64,000 nucleotides of DNA from Ancrocorticia sp039812645 (GTDB taxonomy: Bacteria; Actinomycetota; Actinomycetes; Actinomycetales; Actinomycetaceae). The stretch spans positions 31,456 through 95,455 of the forward strand of contig JBDIAV010000002.1 of NCBI GenBank assembly GCA_039812645.1, in the 5' to 3' direction. The number at the start of each line of letters is the position of its first letter. Positions within the stretch are counted from its first letter, which is position 1. Below are positions 1-7,587 of the stretch, piece by piece. The translations under genes were made by a program, and so were the position numbers. The notes below the pieces were generated by a model. The model ran no database searches, was not told the origin of the DNA, and was given only the letters and a program-made list of their open reading frames with translations.

Positions 1-1367
1 TCAATGACGGGGATATCGTCGAAGGAACCGTTGTCAAGGTCGACCACGACGAAGTCCTGCTCGACATTGGCTACAAGACCGAGGGCGTCATCCCCTCCAA
101 GGAACTCTCCATCAAGCATGATGTAGATCCTGATGATGTCGTCAAGGTCGGCGACGAAGTCGAAGCACTCGTCCTCCAGAAGGAAGACAAGGAAGGCCGT
201 CTTCTCCTGTCCAAGAAGCGCGCTCAGTACGAGCGTGCCTGGGCACAGATCGAAGATGTCAAGGAAGCCGACGGCGTCGTTACCGGCACCGTCATCGAAG
301 TCGTCAAGGGCGGCCTCATCCTCGACATCGGCCTCCGTGGATTCCTTCCCGCATCCTTGGTCGAAATGCGCCGCGTGCGCGACCTGCAGCCCTACATCGG
401 CCGCGAGCTCGAAGCCAAGATCATCGAACTGGACAAGAACCGCAATAACGTGGTCCTGTCCCGTCGTTCCTGGCTCGAAGAGACCCAGTCGCAGGCTCGT
501 GGTGAGTTCCTCACCAACCTCAAGAAGGGCCAGGTTCGCGAGGGAGTTATCTCCTCCATCGTTAACTTCGGTGCGTTCGTTGATCTCGGCGGCGTCGACG
601 GTCTCGTCCACGTGTCCGAGCTCTCCTGGAAGCACATCGATCACCCGTCCGAGGTTGTCGAGGTTGGCCAGAAGGTCACCGTCGAGGTTCTCGATGTGGA
701 CATGGATCGTGAGCGTGTCTCCCTCTCCCTGAAGGCAACTCAGGAAGATCCGTGGCAGACCTTCGCCCGCACCCACGCCATCGGCCAGATCGTGCCGGGT
801 AAGGTCACCAAGCTCGTTCCGTTCGGTGCGTTCGTTCGCGTCGAGGACGGCATCGAGGGTCTCGTGCATATCTCCGAGCTGGCTCAGCGCCACATCGATC
901 TGCCCGAGCAGGTCGTCAAGGTTGGCGACGATGCTTTCGTCAAGGTCATCGATATCGATCTCGATCGTCGTCGCATCTCCCTCTCGCTCAAGCAGGCGAA
1001 CGAGGGTGTGGACGTTGAGTCCGAGGACTTCGATCCGTCGCTGTACGGCATGGCCGCAGAGTACGACGAGCAGGGCAACTACAAGTACCCCGAAGGCTTC
1101 GATCCCGAGTCCAACGAGTGGCTCCCGGGTTACGAGGCACAGCGCGAAGCATGGGAGAACGAGTACGCAGCAGCTCAGGCTCGCTGGGAGTCCCACAAGT
1201 CGCAGGTCAAGAAGGCCGCCGACGAGGACGCCGCCGCTGGTCAGGCTGCCGCTGCCCCCGCAGCAGAAGCAGCTCCGGCTTCCTACTCCTCAGGCTCCGA
1301 GGCTGCGGGTACGCTCGCATCCGACGAAGCTCTGGCAGCTCTCCGTGAGAAGCTGACCAACAACTGA
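1..1367 (+). CDS. rpsA: 30S ribosomal protein S1 (5' end outside window)
   Basis: S1 binds mRNA on the small ribosomal subunit and helps initiation. The frame is open at the left edge (codons from base 3), so the N-terminus is missing. Four S1 OB-fold repeats are visible, with recognisable strands such as GTVVKVDHDEVLLDIG, GTVIEVVKGGLILDIG, VISSIVNFGAFVDLGG and GKVTKLVPFGAFVRVEDG; four repeats is usual for actinobacterial S1. They are followed by an acidic and Ala-rich tail. Codon choice is strongly biased (GTC, CTC, AAG, GAG), as expected for a highly expressed gene. A strong hairpin lies 25 bases after the stop, so it ends a transcript. Confidence 0.97.
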   Translation, partial: NDGDIVEGTVVKVDHDEVLLDIGYKTEGVIPSKELSIKHDVDPDDVVKVGDEVEALVLQKEDKEGRLLLSKKRAQYERAWAQIEDVKEADGVVTGTVIEVVKGGLILDIGLRGFLPASLVEMRRVRDLQPYIGRELEAKIIELDKNRNNVVLSRRSWLEETQSQARGEFLTNLKKGQVREGVISSIVNFGAFVDLGGVDGLVHVSELSWKHIDHPSEVVEVGQKVTVEVLDVDMDRERVSLSLKATQEDPWQTFARTHAIGQIVPGKVTKLVPFGAFVRVEDGIEGLVHISELAQRHIDLPEQVVKVGDDAFVKVIDIDLDRRRISLSLKQANEGVDVESEDFDPSLYGMAAEYDEQGNYKYPEGFDPESNEWLPGYEAQREAWENEYAAAQARWESHKSQVKKAADEDAAAGQAAAAPAAEAAPASYSSGSEAAGTLASDEALAALREKLTNN

Positions 1368-1391
1368 TTGAGTTAATCAGCAGCTGAATAA

Positions 1392-1428
1392 CGAAAGGGT
1401 CCCGGTCAATATGGCCGGGACCCTTTCG
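1392..1428 (+). terminator. Hairpin terminator of rpsA
   Basis: A perfect 14-bp stem (CGAAAGGGTCCCGG and its complement) with a 9-base loop begins 24 bases after the rpsA stop. No long T tract follows, as is common for actinobacterial terminators. Confidence 0.8.
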
Positions 1429-1712
1429 CATGCTATTTGCTTGTGAACCAGCGTCGTGCACCGACATGGCGGACTAGTGAAGTTCCTGGCGTCCCGTCAT
1501 GCTTTTGACCGGCAAAATCGGCTCCTGACTGGACGCTGAAAACTTTACTGGAGCACTATCGGGTGGCGCGCTCGGAACCGACTATCGTGTGGTACCGCAG
1601 AATTGCGGGTGACCTAAGATTCTCCAGGAAAAGACCTCAGTGACAACGGCTCAGGCGAAACACTCCAAGGGTTACCCAGAAAAACGACCCAAGTAAAAAG
1701 ACTCAGACAAAA
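1429..1712. other. Non-coding spacer between rpsA and the Rrf2 gene
   Basis: About 280 bases with no convincing reading frame, RNA gene or repeat on either strand. It separates two convergent transcripts, each ending in its own hairpin. I see nothing functional in it. Confidence 0.5.
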
Positions 1713-1754
1713 CGACGACGCCGGGCCAGCTAGCATGCCGACCCGGCGCCGTCG
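1713..1754 (-). terminator. Hairpin terminator of the Rrf2 gene
   Basis: Arms 1713-1725 and 1742-1754 pair over 12 of 13 bases. Read on the minus strand the stem is followed by CGTTTTGTC, a short T tract, just downstream of the Rrf2 stop. Confidence 0.75.
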
Positions 1755-1769
1755 ATTCCAGATGATATA

Positions 1770-2198
1770 TCAAATCACGTAGTTATCGCCCGGGAGTGAC
1801 GACGACGCGAGGTCAGCGATCGTGATCCCAGCAAAGAACTCCTCGATGAGAGCGTGGAGATCCTCCCACATCTTGAGAGTCGCACCCTTATCGTGGTTTG
1901 CGCAGGGGGTTGGCTCGTCCAGACAGGCGACCGGTGCAAGGCTTCCCTCGGTAAGGAGCAGGATGGACCCCACAGAGTAATCCGAAGGATCCCTGGTCAG
2001 GCGGTAGCCGCCACCCTTGCCTCGCTGGCCAGCGAGGACGTTTGCACGGACAAGTGTCTTGAGGATGCTTTCGAGGTACTTCTCGGAAATATCCTGGCGC
2101 TCTGCGATTTCCTTGAGGGGAATGTATCCGACCGTTTGGTTCTCCGCGAGATCGATCATGACACGCAGCGCATAGCGCCCTTTTGTTGACACCAGCAT
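1770..2198 (-). CDS. Rrf2/CymR-type transcriptional regulator
   Basis: A 142-residue winged-helix regulator. The N-terminus MLVSTKGRYALRVMIDLA is the classic Rrf2 start, and the wing has QRGKGGGYRL. The ATG at 2198 is chosen because GGAGG sits 7 bases upstream; a longer frame to 2225 has no such site. IscR/NsrR-type members carry three cysteines that hold an Fe-S cluster. Here Cys92 and Cys99 are present, but the third position is Gly105, so a standard cluster is doubtful and a CymR-like cysteine/methionine regulator is more likely. Neighbours are a transsulfuration-type enzyme and the metNIQ group. A motif upstream of this gene recurs before the amidohydrolase, suggesting autoregulation and local control. 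Confidence 0.9.
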   Translation of the reverse strand: MLVSTKGRYALRVMIDLAENQTVGYIPLKEIAERQDISEKYLESILKTLVRANVLAGQRGKGGGYRLTRDPSDYSVGSILLLTEGSLAPVACLDEPTPCANHDKGATLKMWEDLHALIEEFFAGITIADLASSSLPGDNYVI

Positions 2199-2226
2199 GC
2201 AAATACCTCCGTAAAGATCGATCACT

Positions 2227-2250
2227 CCCCACTACACAGGGGCTTATAGG
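2227..2250. promoter_or_regulatory. Putative Rrf2 operator at its own promoter
   Basis: CCCACTACACAGGGGCTTATAG lies 29 bases upstream of the Rrf2 start. Apart from a 2-base gap it matches the element at 3675-3698 (CCCACTA, then GGG, then TTATAG). On the minus strand CTATAAGCCC includes a possible -10 box, so binding would block the promoter. That it binds this regulator is inference. Confidence 0.5.
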
Positions 2251-2388
2251 ATTTTACCGGGAAAAACCCTTCGGGTGTAGGGGGAATTCCTACAGCGTGA
2301 CGAAATGCCGCGGATCATCCCGTTTGATGACCTGCCAACTGTCAATGTTGCGAGGTCCGCAAACCGTTACACCCGAGGACTCTCGGTA

Positions 2389-3534
2389 TCACGCTCCGGT
2401 GAATGCCTGTGCAAGGTCGGCGCGAATATCCTCAACGTTCTCAATTCCTACTGAGAACCGGAGCAGGGTTTCCGTAATACCGAGGCGTTCGCGAACCTCC
2501 ACCGGTACGTCCGGATGGGTTTGCACCATCGGATACGTAATGAGGGATTCGGTGCCGCCGAGACTTTCAGCGAATGTAACGAGCTTGAGGCCCTCGAGAA
2601 CTTGCTTGGCGAGCTCGGGGGTACGTGTATGGAAAGAGATCATTGAACCGGCACCGCGCGCTTGCGAAGCATTGACCGCGTGGCCGGGATGATCGTCGAG
2701 GCCCACGTAGAATACCTTGGCCACGGCGTCCTGTTCACGAAGCCAACGTGCAAGTTCGTGAGCATTGCGTTCTTGGCGTTCCATACGGAGCGCGAGGGTC
2801 TTGAGGCCACGAACAACGAGCCATGAATCGAACGGAGACAGAGCTCCGCCCATGGTCTTCAGCATGAGCCGGATACGTTCGGCGAGTTCGGGGGTGCGGG
2901 AGGTGACAAAGCCAGAAATGGTGTCGTTGTGGCCAGCGATGAATTTGCTGCCGCTATGGACAACGAGGTCGGCGCCTAGCGCGATGGGATTCTGGAGGTA
3001 AGGGGAGAGGAAGGTGTTGTCCACGATGAGGAGAAGACCGTGTTCCTCGGCAATGCGATGGCACTCGGCAAGATCGGTGACGTTCATCATTGGATTGGAC
3101 GGTGTCTCGATGTACAAGCACGCGGTGTTGTCGCGGATGGCTGCTTCAATGAGGGCCGGGTTCGTGGTATCGACGTAATCGAAGGAGAGACCGTTCTTTT
3201 TGCTCACCTGATCGAAGAGACGGACGACGCCTCCGTAGAGATCTTCAGAGCACACCACGTGATCGCCGGGGGAGAAGAGCTCGAAGCAGGCGGACACCGC
3301 AGCCATGCCCGAGGAAAAGGCACAGGTATCGACGCCCTGCTCCAAGCCCGTGATGAGTTCCTCGAGGTGCTCGCGAGTAGGGTTCTTCTCTCGCGTGTAA
3401 TCAAATCCGGTGGACTGCCCCAGCCCAATGTGTCCAAAGGTGGCCGTCTGATAGATGGGGAAGCTGACAGCCTTGGTTTCCTCATGAAAAGCATGAGGTA
3501 CATGGATACATCGGGTATCAAGGTGATCGGACAC
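2389..3534 (-). CDS. Cystathionine gamma-synthase/lyase family PLP enzyme
   Basis: A 381-residue Cys/Met-metabolism PLP enzyme (fold type I, family length about 380-400). Hallmarks are YTREKNPTREHLE near residue 46, FSSGMAAVSA at 73, the aldimine-site DNT at 172-174, and the PLP lysine Lys197 in HSGSKFIAGHND. The family includes cystathionine synthase, cystathionine lyase, O-acetylhomoserine sulfhydrylase and methionine lyase. I cannot separate these from sequence, so no symbol is given. The start is GTG at 3534 with GAGAGTGAG upstream. It is divergent from the amidohydrolase-metNIQ operon and lies upstream of the Rrf2 gene on the same strand, which points to a role in converting between cysteine and methionine. 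Confidence 0.92.
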   Translation of the reverse strand: MSDHLDTRCIHVPHAFHEETKAVSFPIYQTATFGHIGLGQSTGFDYTREKNPTREHLEELITGLEQGVDTCAFSSGMAAVSACFELFSPGDHVVCSEDLYGGVVRLFDQVSKKNGLSFDYVDTTNPALIEAAIRDNTACLYIETPSNPMMNVTDLAECHRIAEEHGLLLIVDNTFLSPYLQNPIALGADLVVHSGSKFIAGHNDTISGFVTSRTPELAERIRLMLKTMGGALSPFDSWLVVRGLKTLALRMERQERNAHELARWLREQDAVAKVFYVGLDDHPGHAVNASQARGAGSMISFHTRTPELAKQVLEGLKLVTFAESLGGTESLITYPMVQTHPDVPVEVRERLGITETLLRFSVGIENVEDIRADLAQAFTGA

Positions 3535-3558
3535 GTGCAGTTCTCACTCTCAGAAAGT

Positions 3559-3572
3559 CGGGTATCTACCCG
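3559..3572. promoter_or_regulatory. Inverted repeat upstream of the PLP enzyme gene
   Basis: CGGGTATCTACCCG is a 6-bp-arm palindrome 25 bases upstream of the GTG start. It runs into CTATG, giving ACCCGCTA, which resembles the CCCACTA half-site of the two other putative operators in this locus. It may be an operator for the same regulator. Confidence 0.4.
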
Positions 3573-3671
3573 CTATGTTGATATGAAATGAGCTCTCAGG
3601 TGATCTATGTTCACCATGTGGCACCGTCGAAGGGTATCTCACAGGCTGCGGTAGATTTTTATTAATACCAT

Positions 3672-3698
3672 GTAACCCACTAAATAAGTGGGGTTATA
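3672..3698. promoter_or_regulatory. Putative Rrf2 operator before the amidohydrolase-metNIQ operon
   Basis: TAACCCAC and GTGGGGTTA form a near-perfect inverted repeat around TAAATAA, about 20 bases upstream of the amidohydrolase start. The right flank TTATAG is shared with the element upstream of the Rrf2 gene. Position and symmetry suit a repressor site. Confidence 0.55.
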
Positions 3699-3716
3699 GC
3701 CTCGGAGGCATCTTCC

Positions 3717-4907
3717 ATGACTACTCTCACCGAGCAGCTCCATGACGAGCAAGCTTACCTGACTGATCTACGCCGAACATTCCACCAGCATCCCGAGTTG
3801 GGACTCAAAGAGTATTGGACGGCCGAGCGCATCGAACAGGAACTCGACGCTTTGGGAATCCCCCACGAGAGAATTGGGGAGACCGGGGTTCTGGGACTGA
3901 TCGAGGGCCAGCGTGAGGGTGATGGCACCATCGCACTGCGCGCAGATATCGATGGACTTCCGGTCCAGGAAACCAACGATGTCCCGTATCGGTCCCAGAA
4001 CGACGGCGTCATGCACGCCTGCGGCCACGACTCCCACATTGCTGTCCTTTTGGGAGCGGCCAAGGTACTTCACTATGCTCGAGGATCCTTTGGTGGGCGG
4101 ATCAAGCTCATCTTCCAGCCCGCCGAGGAGATCGGATACGGGGCACTTGACTTCGTGGAGGCCGGAGTCCTCGACGGGGTGGAACGGACCTTTGGTATGC
4201 ATGCCGCCTCTGACCTGCCTACGGGCACACTTGCTGCTGTCGAAGGAATTAATTTCGCCGCTGTGGACCACTTTATTATCACAGTCCACGGCAAGGGCGC
4301 TCACGTCTCTCGCCCCAACCTCGGAGCGGACGCTCTCTACGTAGCAAGTAGCATTGTCGTTGCCGTTCAGGCACTCGTTGCCCGCCGTACCAACCCTGTC
4401 GAGCCGGTTGTTATCGGCATCGGTAAGTTCCACGCGGGAACCACCTACAACGCCCTTGCGGAAACCGCGCAGATCGAAGGCACCACGCGTACCGTCACTG
4501 ACGAAACCCGCGCCAAGGTCCGAGCGGAGATTATCGATCTCGCAGAGCAGACGGCGCGCATCTTCGGTGCATCGATCGATGTGGCTTGGCGCGATCTCAC
4601 CCCGGCGGTGATTAATCCAGCCGACGTCACCGCGGAAGTTGCGGCGGTCGCACGTACGATCCAGGGCGCCGTCGTCGTTACAGAGCGTCCTTACTCCCTC
4701 GGGGGCGATAACTTCGCCGAGCTGCAGCGCCGTGTCCCAGGCGTGTACGCCTACTTCGGCACCGGAAATCCGGACGTTCCCAACACCCAAAACTCGCATC
4801 ACAATGGCAACTTCGACCTGGACGAGGCGGCACTTCCGGTAGCCGCCGCTCTCTACGCGGAATATGCCCTGTGGTGGTTGACCGAAGGGAGATATCACCA
4901 TGAGTGA
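3717..4907 (+). CDS. M20-family amidohydrolase/peptidase
   Basis: A 396-residue M20 zinc amidohydrolase of the hippurate hydrolase/N-acyl-amino-acid deacylase type. These cytoplasmic enzymes cleave N-acyl or dipeptide bonds to release an amino acid. Seen: RADIDGLPV at 75-83, the metal-site MHACGHDSH at 99-107 (Cys102, His104), PAEE at 135-138, and a dimerisation insert around residues 180-290. The start ATG has GGAGG a few bases upstream. Its end overlaps metN by 8 bases, so it is the first gene of the methionine-uptake operon. It plausibly frees methionine or cysteine from N-acyl or peptide forms brought in from outside. The substrate is inferred from context only. Confidence 0.9.
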   Translation: MTTLTEQLHDEQAYLTDLRRTFHQHPELGLKEYWTAERIEQELDALGIPHERIGETGVLGLIEGQREGDGTIALRADIDGLPVQETNDVPYRSQNDGVMHACGHDSHIAVLLGAAKVLHYARGSFGGRIKLIFQPAEEIGYGALDFVEAGVLDGVERTFGMHAASDLPTGTLAAVEGINFAAVDHFIITVHGKGAHVSRPNLGADALYVASSIVVAVQALVARRTNPVEPVVIGIGKFHAGTTYNALAETAQIEGTTRTVTDETRAKVRAEIIDLAEQTARIFGASIDVAWRDLTPAVINPADVTAEVAAVARTIQGAVVVTERPYSLGGDNFAELQRRVPGVYAYFGTGNPDVPNTQNSHHNGNFDLDEAALPVAAALYAEYALWWLTEGRYHHE

Positions 4908-5955
4908 GGAGGCCGTCGTGGCTGACACTCCCATCATTGATATCCAACACGTCTCCAAGACGTTCCGGAGTAAGGCGGGATCTGTCGAAGCTCTTAAAGA
5001 TGTGTCGCTACGGGTGGAGAAGGGTGATATCTACGGAATCATCGGATTCTCCGGTGCGGGTAAATCAACCCTCATCCGGCTCGTCAACCAGCTGGAACGC
5101 CCGGATACAGGATCCGTCAACGTGGATGGGCGTGAACTGACCGCCCTCAGCGCGAAAGAGCTGCGAGCTGCGCGCCGTGACATCGGCATGGTCTTCCAGC
5201 AGTTCAACCTGTTGGAGCGCAAAAGCGTTTATCACAACGTGGCGATGCCCCTGATCCTCGAAGGCACACCCAAGGCAGCGATCAAGGAGCGGGTCGAGGA
5301 CGTGCTGCGCATCGTTGAATTGGAGGATAAGCGCAACACCTACGTCAGTCAGCTGTCGGGTGGACAGAAGCAGCGCGTTGGTATTGCCCGCGCCCTCGCC
5401 ACGGCTCCCAAGATCATGCTGTGCGACGAGGCAACGAGCGCTCTCGATCCGAAGACCACCGAGTCCATCCTCGCTCTTCTCAAACGAATTAATCGTGAAC
5501 TTGGCGTCACCATTCTTCTCATCACCCACCAAATGCAGGTCATTCAGCGGATCTGCAACAAGGTGGCGGTAATGGAAGACGGCCGGATCGTCGAACAGGG
5601 CTCGGTTCTCGACCTGTTTAGCGAGCCTCGCGAGGAGATCACCCAGGAGTTCGTGCGCACCGTCATCAACGATCGGATTCCCGTCTCGATCATGGACCTA
5701 CTGGAAACGGATCGGCGCCCGTACCGCGTGGAAGAGCTGCGCTTCATCGGTGACACCGCCCGTAAACCGGTGCTGTCCACCATCTCTCACATCCCTGATC
5801 TGGAGGTCAACATTCTGGGAGCCACGGTGGAGGAGATGCAGGAGACGATTCTCTGCCTTTACCTGGTGCAACTCGTTGGTGCGGCTCCCGTGATCGAACG
5901 AGCCGAGTCCGTCATTGATGAGGCCGGAGTACTGAGAGAGAAGGTGAACCTATGA
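4900..5955 (+). CDS. metN: Methionine ABC transporter ATP-binding protein
   Basis: The ATPase of the MetNIQ methionine importer, 351 residues. Walker A GFSGAGKST is at 49-57, signature LSGGQKQR near 152, and Walker B IMLCDEATSALD follows. The last ~90 residues form the NIL (ACT-like) domain, which in MetN binds methionine and slows transport when the pool is full. The ATG at 4900 overlaps the upstream gene. An alternative in-frame GTG at 4918 has an even better GAGGAGG site and would shorten the protein by six residues. It overlaps metI by ATGA. Confidence 0.95.
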   Translation: MSEEAVVADTPIIDIQHVSKTFRSKAGSVEALKDVSLRVEKGDIYGIIGFSGAGKSTLIRLVNQLERPDTGSVNVDGRELTALSAKELRAARRDIGMVFQQFNLLERKSVYHNVAMPLILEGTPKAAIKERVEDVLRIVELEDKRNTYVSQLSGGQKQRVGIARALATAPKIMLCDEATSALDPKTTESILALLKRINRELGVTILLITHQMQVIQRICNKVAVMEDGRIVEQGSVLDLFSEPREEITQEFVRTVINDRIPVSIMDLLETDRRPYRVEELRFIGDTARKPVLSTISHIPDLEVNILGATVEEMQETILCLYLVQLVGAAPVIERAESVIDEAGVLREKVNL

Positions 5956-6623
5956 AAGAACAGATGCTCTTCGGAGTAACGGTAGACAAACTACTGCTGG
6001 CAGGAAGCCAGACGGTATATATGCTCGGCTGGGGCATGATCGTCGGCGGAGCGATTGGCGTGCTGCTGGCGTTGGCACTGGTGCTCAGCCGTCCCGGTGG
6101 ACTCATGGCTAACCGCATCGTGTATTCGGTCCTCAACGTCACGGTCAACATCATCCGCTCGATACCGTTCATCATTTTGCTGGTGGCGATCATGCCACTG
6201 ACGCGCTTCATCATGGGAACCCCGGTGGGAACGCAAGCTCAGCTTGTGCCGCTCGTCATCTACATCGCGCCGTTTATCGCGCGACTCGTCGAGACCAGCC
6301 TGCTGGAGGTCAAGCCCGGAGTAATTGAAGCGGCGCAGGCGATGGGAGCAAGCAACCTCCAAATCATCCGCCACTTCCTTCTCCCAGAAACCTATAGCTC
6401 AATCGTCCTCGCGCTGACCACCGGTGTTATTGGTTTGCTCGGCGCGACAGCTATGGCTGGATACGGTGGAGGAGGCGGCGTGGGCGACCTTGCCCTCACC
6501 TATGGGCGTGAGGCAATGAATACGCCGCTTATGGTGTTCACCGTCGTTGTCCTTGTCATTTTTGTTCAGATTCTGCAGGTCATTGGTAACGGAGTTGCCC
6601 GCCGCCTGCGTGAACCACGATAG
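5952..6623 (+). CDS. metI: Methionine ABC transporter permease
   Basis: A 223-residue inner-membrane subunit with about five hydrophobic segments. The cytoplasmic EAA loop, EAAQAMGASNLQIIRHFLLPE without its last residue being essential, contacts the MetN ATPase. The length matches MetI. The start overlaps the metN stop by four bases, so translation is coupled. Confidence 0.95.
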   Translation: MKEQMLFGVTVDKLLLAGSQTVYMLGWGMIVGGAIGVLLALALVLSRPGGLMANRIVYSVLNVTVNIIRSIPFIILLVAIMPLTRFIMGTPVGTQAQLVPLVIYIAPFIARLVETSLLEVKPGVIEAAQAMGASNLQIIRHFLLPETYSSIVLALTTGVIGLLGATAMAGYGGGGGVGDLALTYGREAMNTPLMVFTVVVLVIFVQILQVIGNGVARRLREPR

Positions 6624-6633
6624 AGAGAAATTC

Positions 6634-7479
6634 ATGAAGAAGCTCACCACCTTATTTGCGGCCGCCGCGCTCACCGTTGGCCTCGCCGCCTGCTCCGCCC
6701 CGGGAGACGTCAGCAAGAGTTCCGACGACGGCGCCACCGATGGCCAGAAGACCAGCCTCACCTACTCCCGCTCGCAGGGTCCTTACTCAGAACTCTTCCA
6801 AGCCGCCGTGGTTCCCATCCTTGAGGAGAAGGGATACGAGATCAAGGGGATCGATTTCTCGGATCTCCTCAATGCGGACATCGCGTTGAATGACGGTGAT
6901 GTCGACTTCAATGTCGAGCAGCACACCGCCTATCTTGAGGACTTCAACGCCAAGAACAATGGCGACCTCACCCCGATTACCCCCATTCCCACGGTTCCCG
7001 CGGGTATCTATTCGGACAACCATGCGAGCCTTGACGAGGTGACCGATGGTGCGACGGTTGCGGTTCCGAACGATGCCTCGAACCGAGCACGCGCCTATCT
7101 GTTGCTCCAGAAGATTGGGTGGATTGAAGTGGATGAGTCCGCTGACTTTGCTTCACTCTCTGAGGCAAATGTCACGTCGAACCCGCATAACCTACAGTTC
7201 ACCGAGATGAAGTCGCTTTCGATCCCCGCCGTGGCGCAGGATTTCGACTACATCGTCATCACCGGATCAATCGTCTACAACGCGAAGATCGATCCGGCGT
7301 CGGCCCTCGCCACCGAGGATATCCTTGACCACCTTATCCTTCAGGTCGTGGTTAAGGAGGAGAACAAGGACACCCAATGGGCGAAGGATATTGTGGCGGC
7401 CTACCACTCTGACGAGTTCAAAAAGTACCTAGAGGAGAACAATGACGGCCTCTGGTGGATCCCGGAAGAGCTTCGGTAA
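6634..7479 (+). CDS. metQ: Methionine-binding lipoprotein
   Basis: The substrate-binding subunit of the MetNIQ importer, 281 residues, anchored to the membrane by lipid. MKKLTTLFAAAALTVGLAAC is a lipoprotein signal with the lipobox cysteine at residue 20. The body is the NlpA/MetQ family: LTYSRSQGPYSELFQAAVVP and the ligand-pocket AVPNDASNRARAYLLLQ. The start ATG at 6634 is chosen over a longer frame because the signal peptide begins there and GAGAGAAA precedes it. A strong terminator follows 24 bases after the stop, closing the four-gene operon. Confidence 0.95.
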   Translation: MKKLTTLFAAAALTVGLAACSAPGDVSKSSDDGATDGQKTSLTYSRSQGPYSELFQAAVVPILEEKGYEIKGIDFSDLLNADIALNDGDVDFNVEQHTAYLEDFNAKNNGDLTPITPIPTVPAGIYSDNHASLDEVTDGATVAVPNDASNRARAYLLLQKIGWIEVDESADFASLSEANVTSNPHNLQFTEMKSLSIPAVAQDFDYIVITGSIVYNAKIDPASALATEDILDHLILQVVVKEENKDTQWAKDIVAAYHSDEFKKYLEENNDGLWWIPEELR

Positions 7480-7503
7480 AGAATTCTAATGTGATGAAAT
7501 GCT

Positions 7504-7537
7504 CGGGAGGGCACGGAGAATACTCCGTGCCCTCCCG
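7504..7537 (+). terminator. Terminator of the amidohydrolase-metNIQ operon
   Basis: A perfect 15-bp stem (CGGGAGGGCACGGAG and complement) with a 4-base AATA loop is followed by CTTTTCT. Confidence 0.92.
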
Positions 7538-7587
7538 CTTTTCTCGAGGTCACTGAATATACTGTGAGAGATCAGGGAGGGGCAACG

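Noticed and set aside
3768..4958. Long open frame on the minus strand, opposite the amidohydrolase gene
   Set aside because: It is a shadow of a clear M20 gene in a genome with codon bias that keeps antisense frames open; it has no family motifs and no ribosome site.
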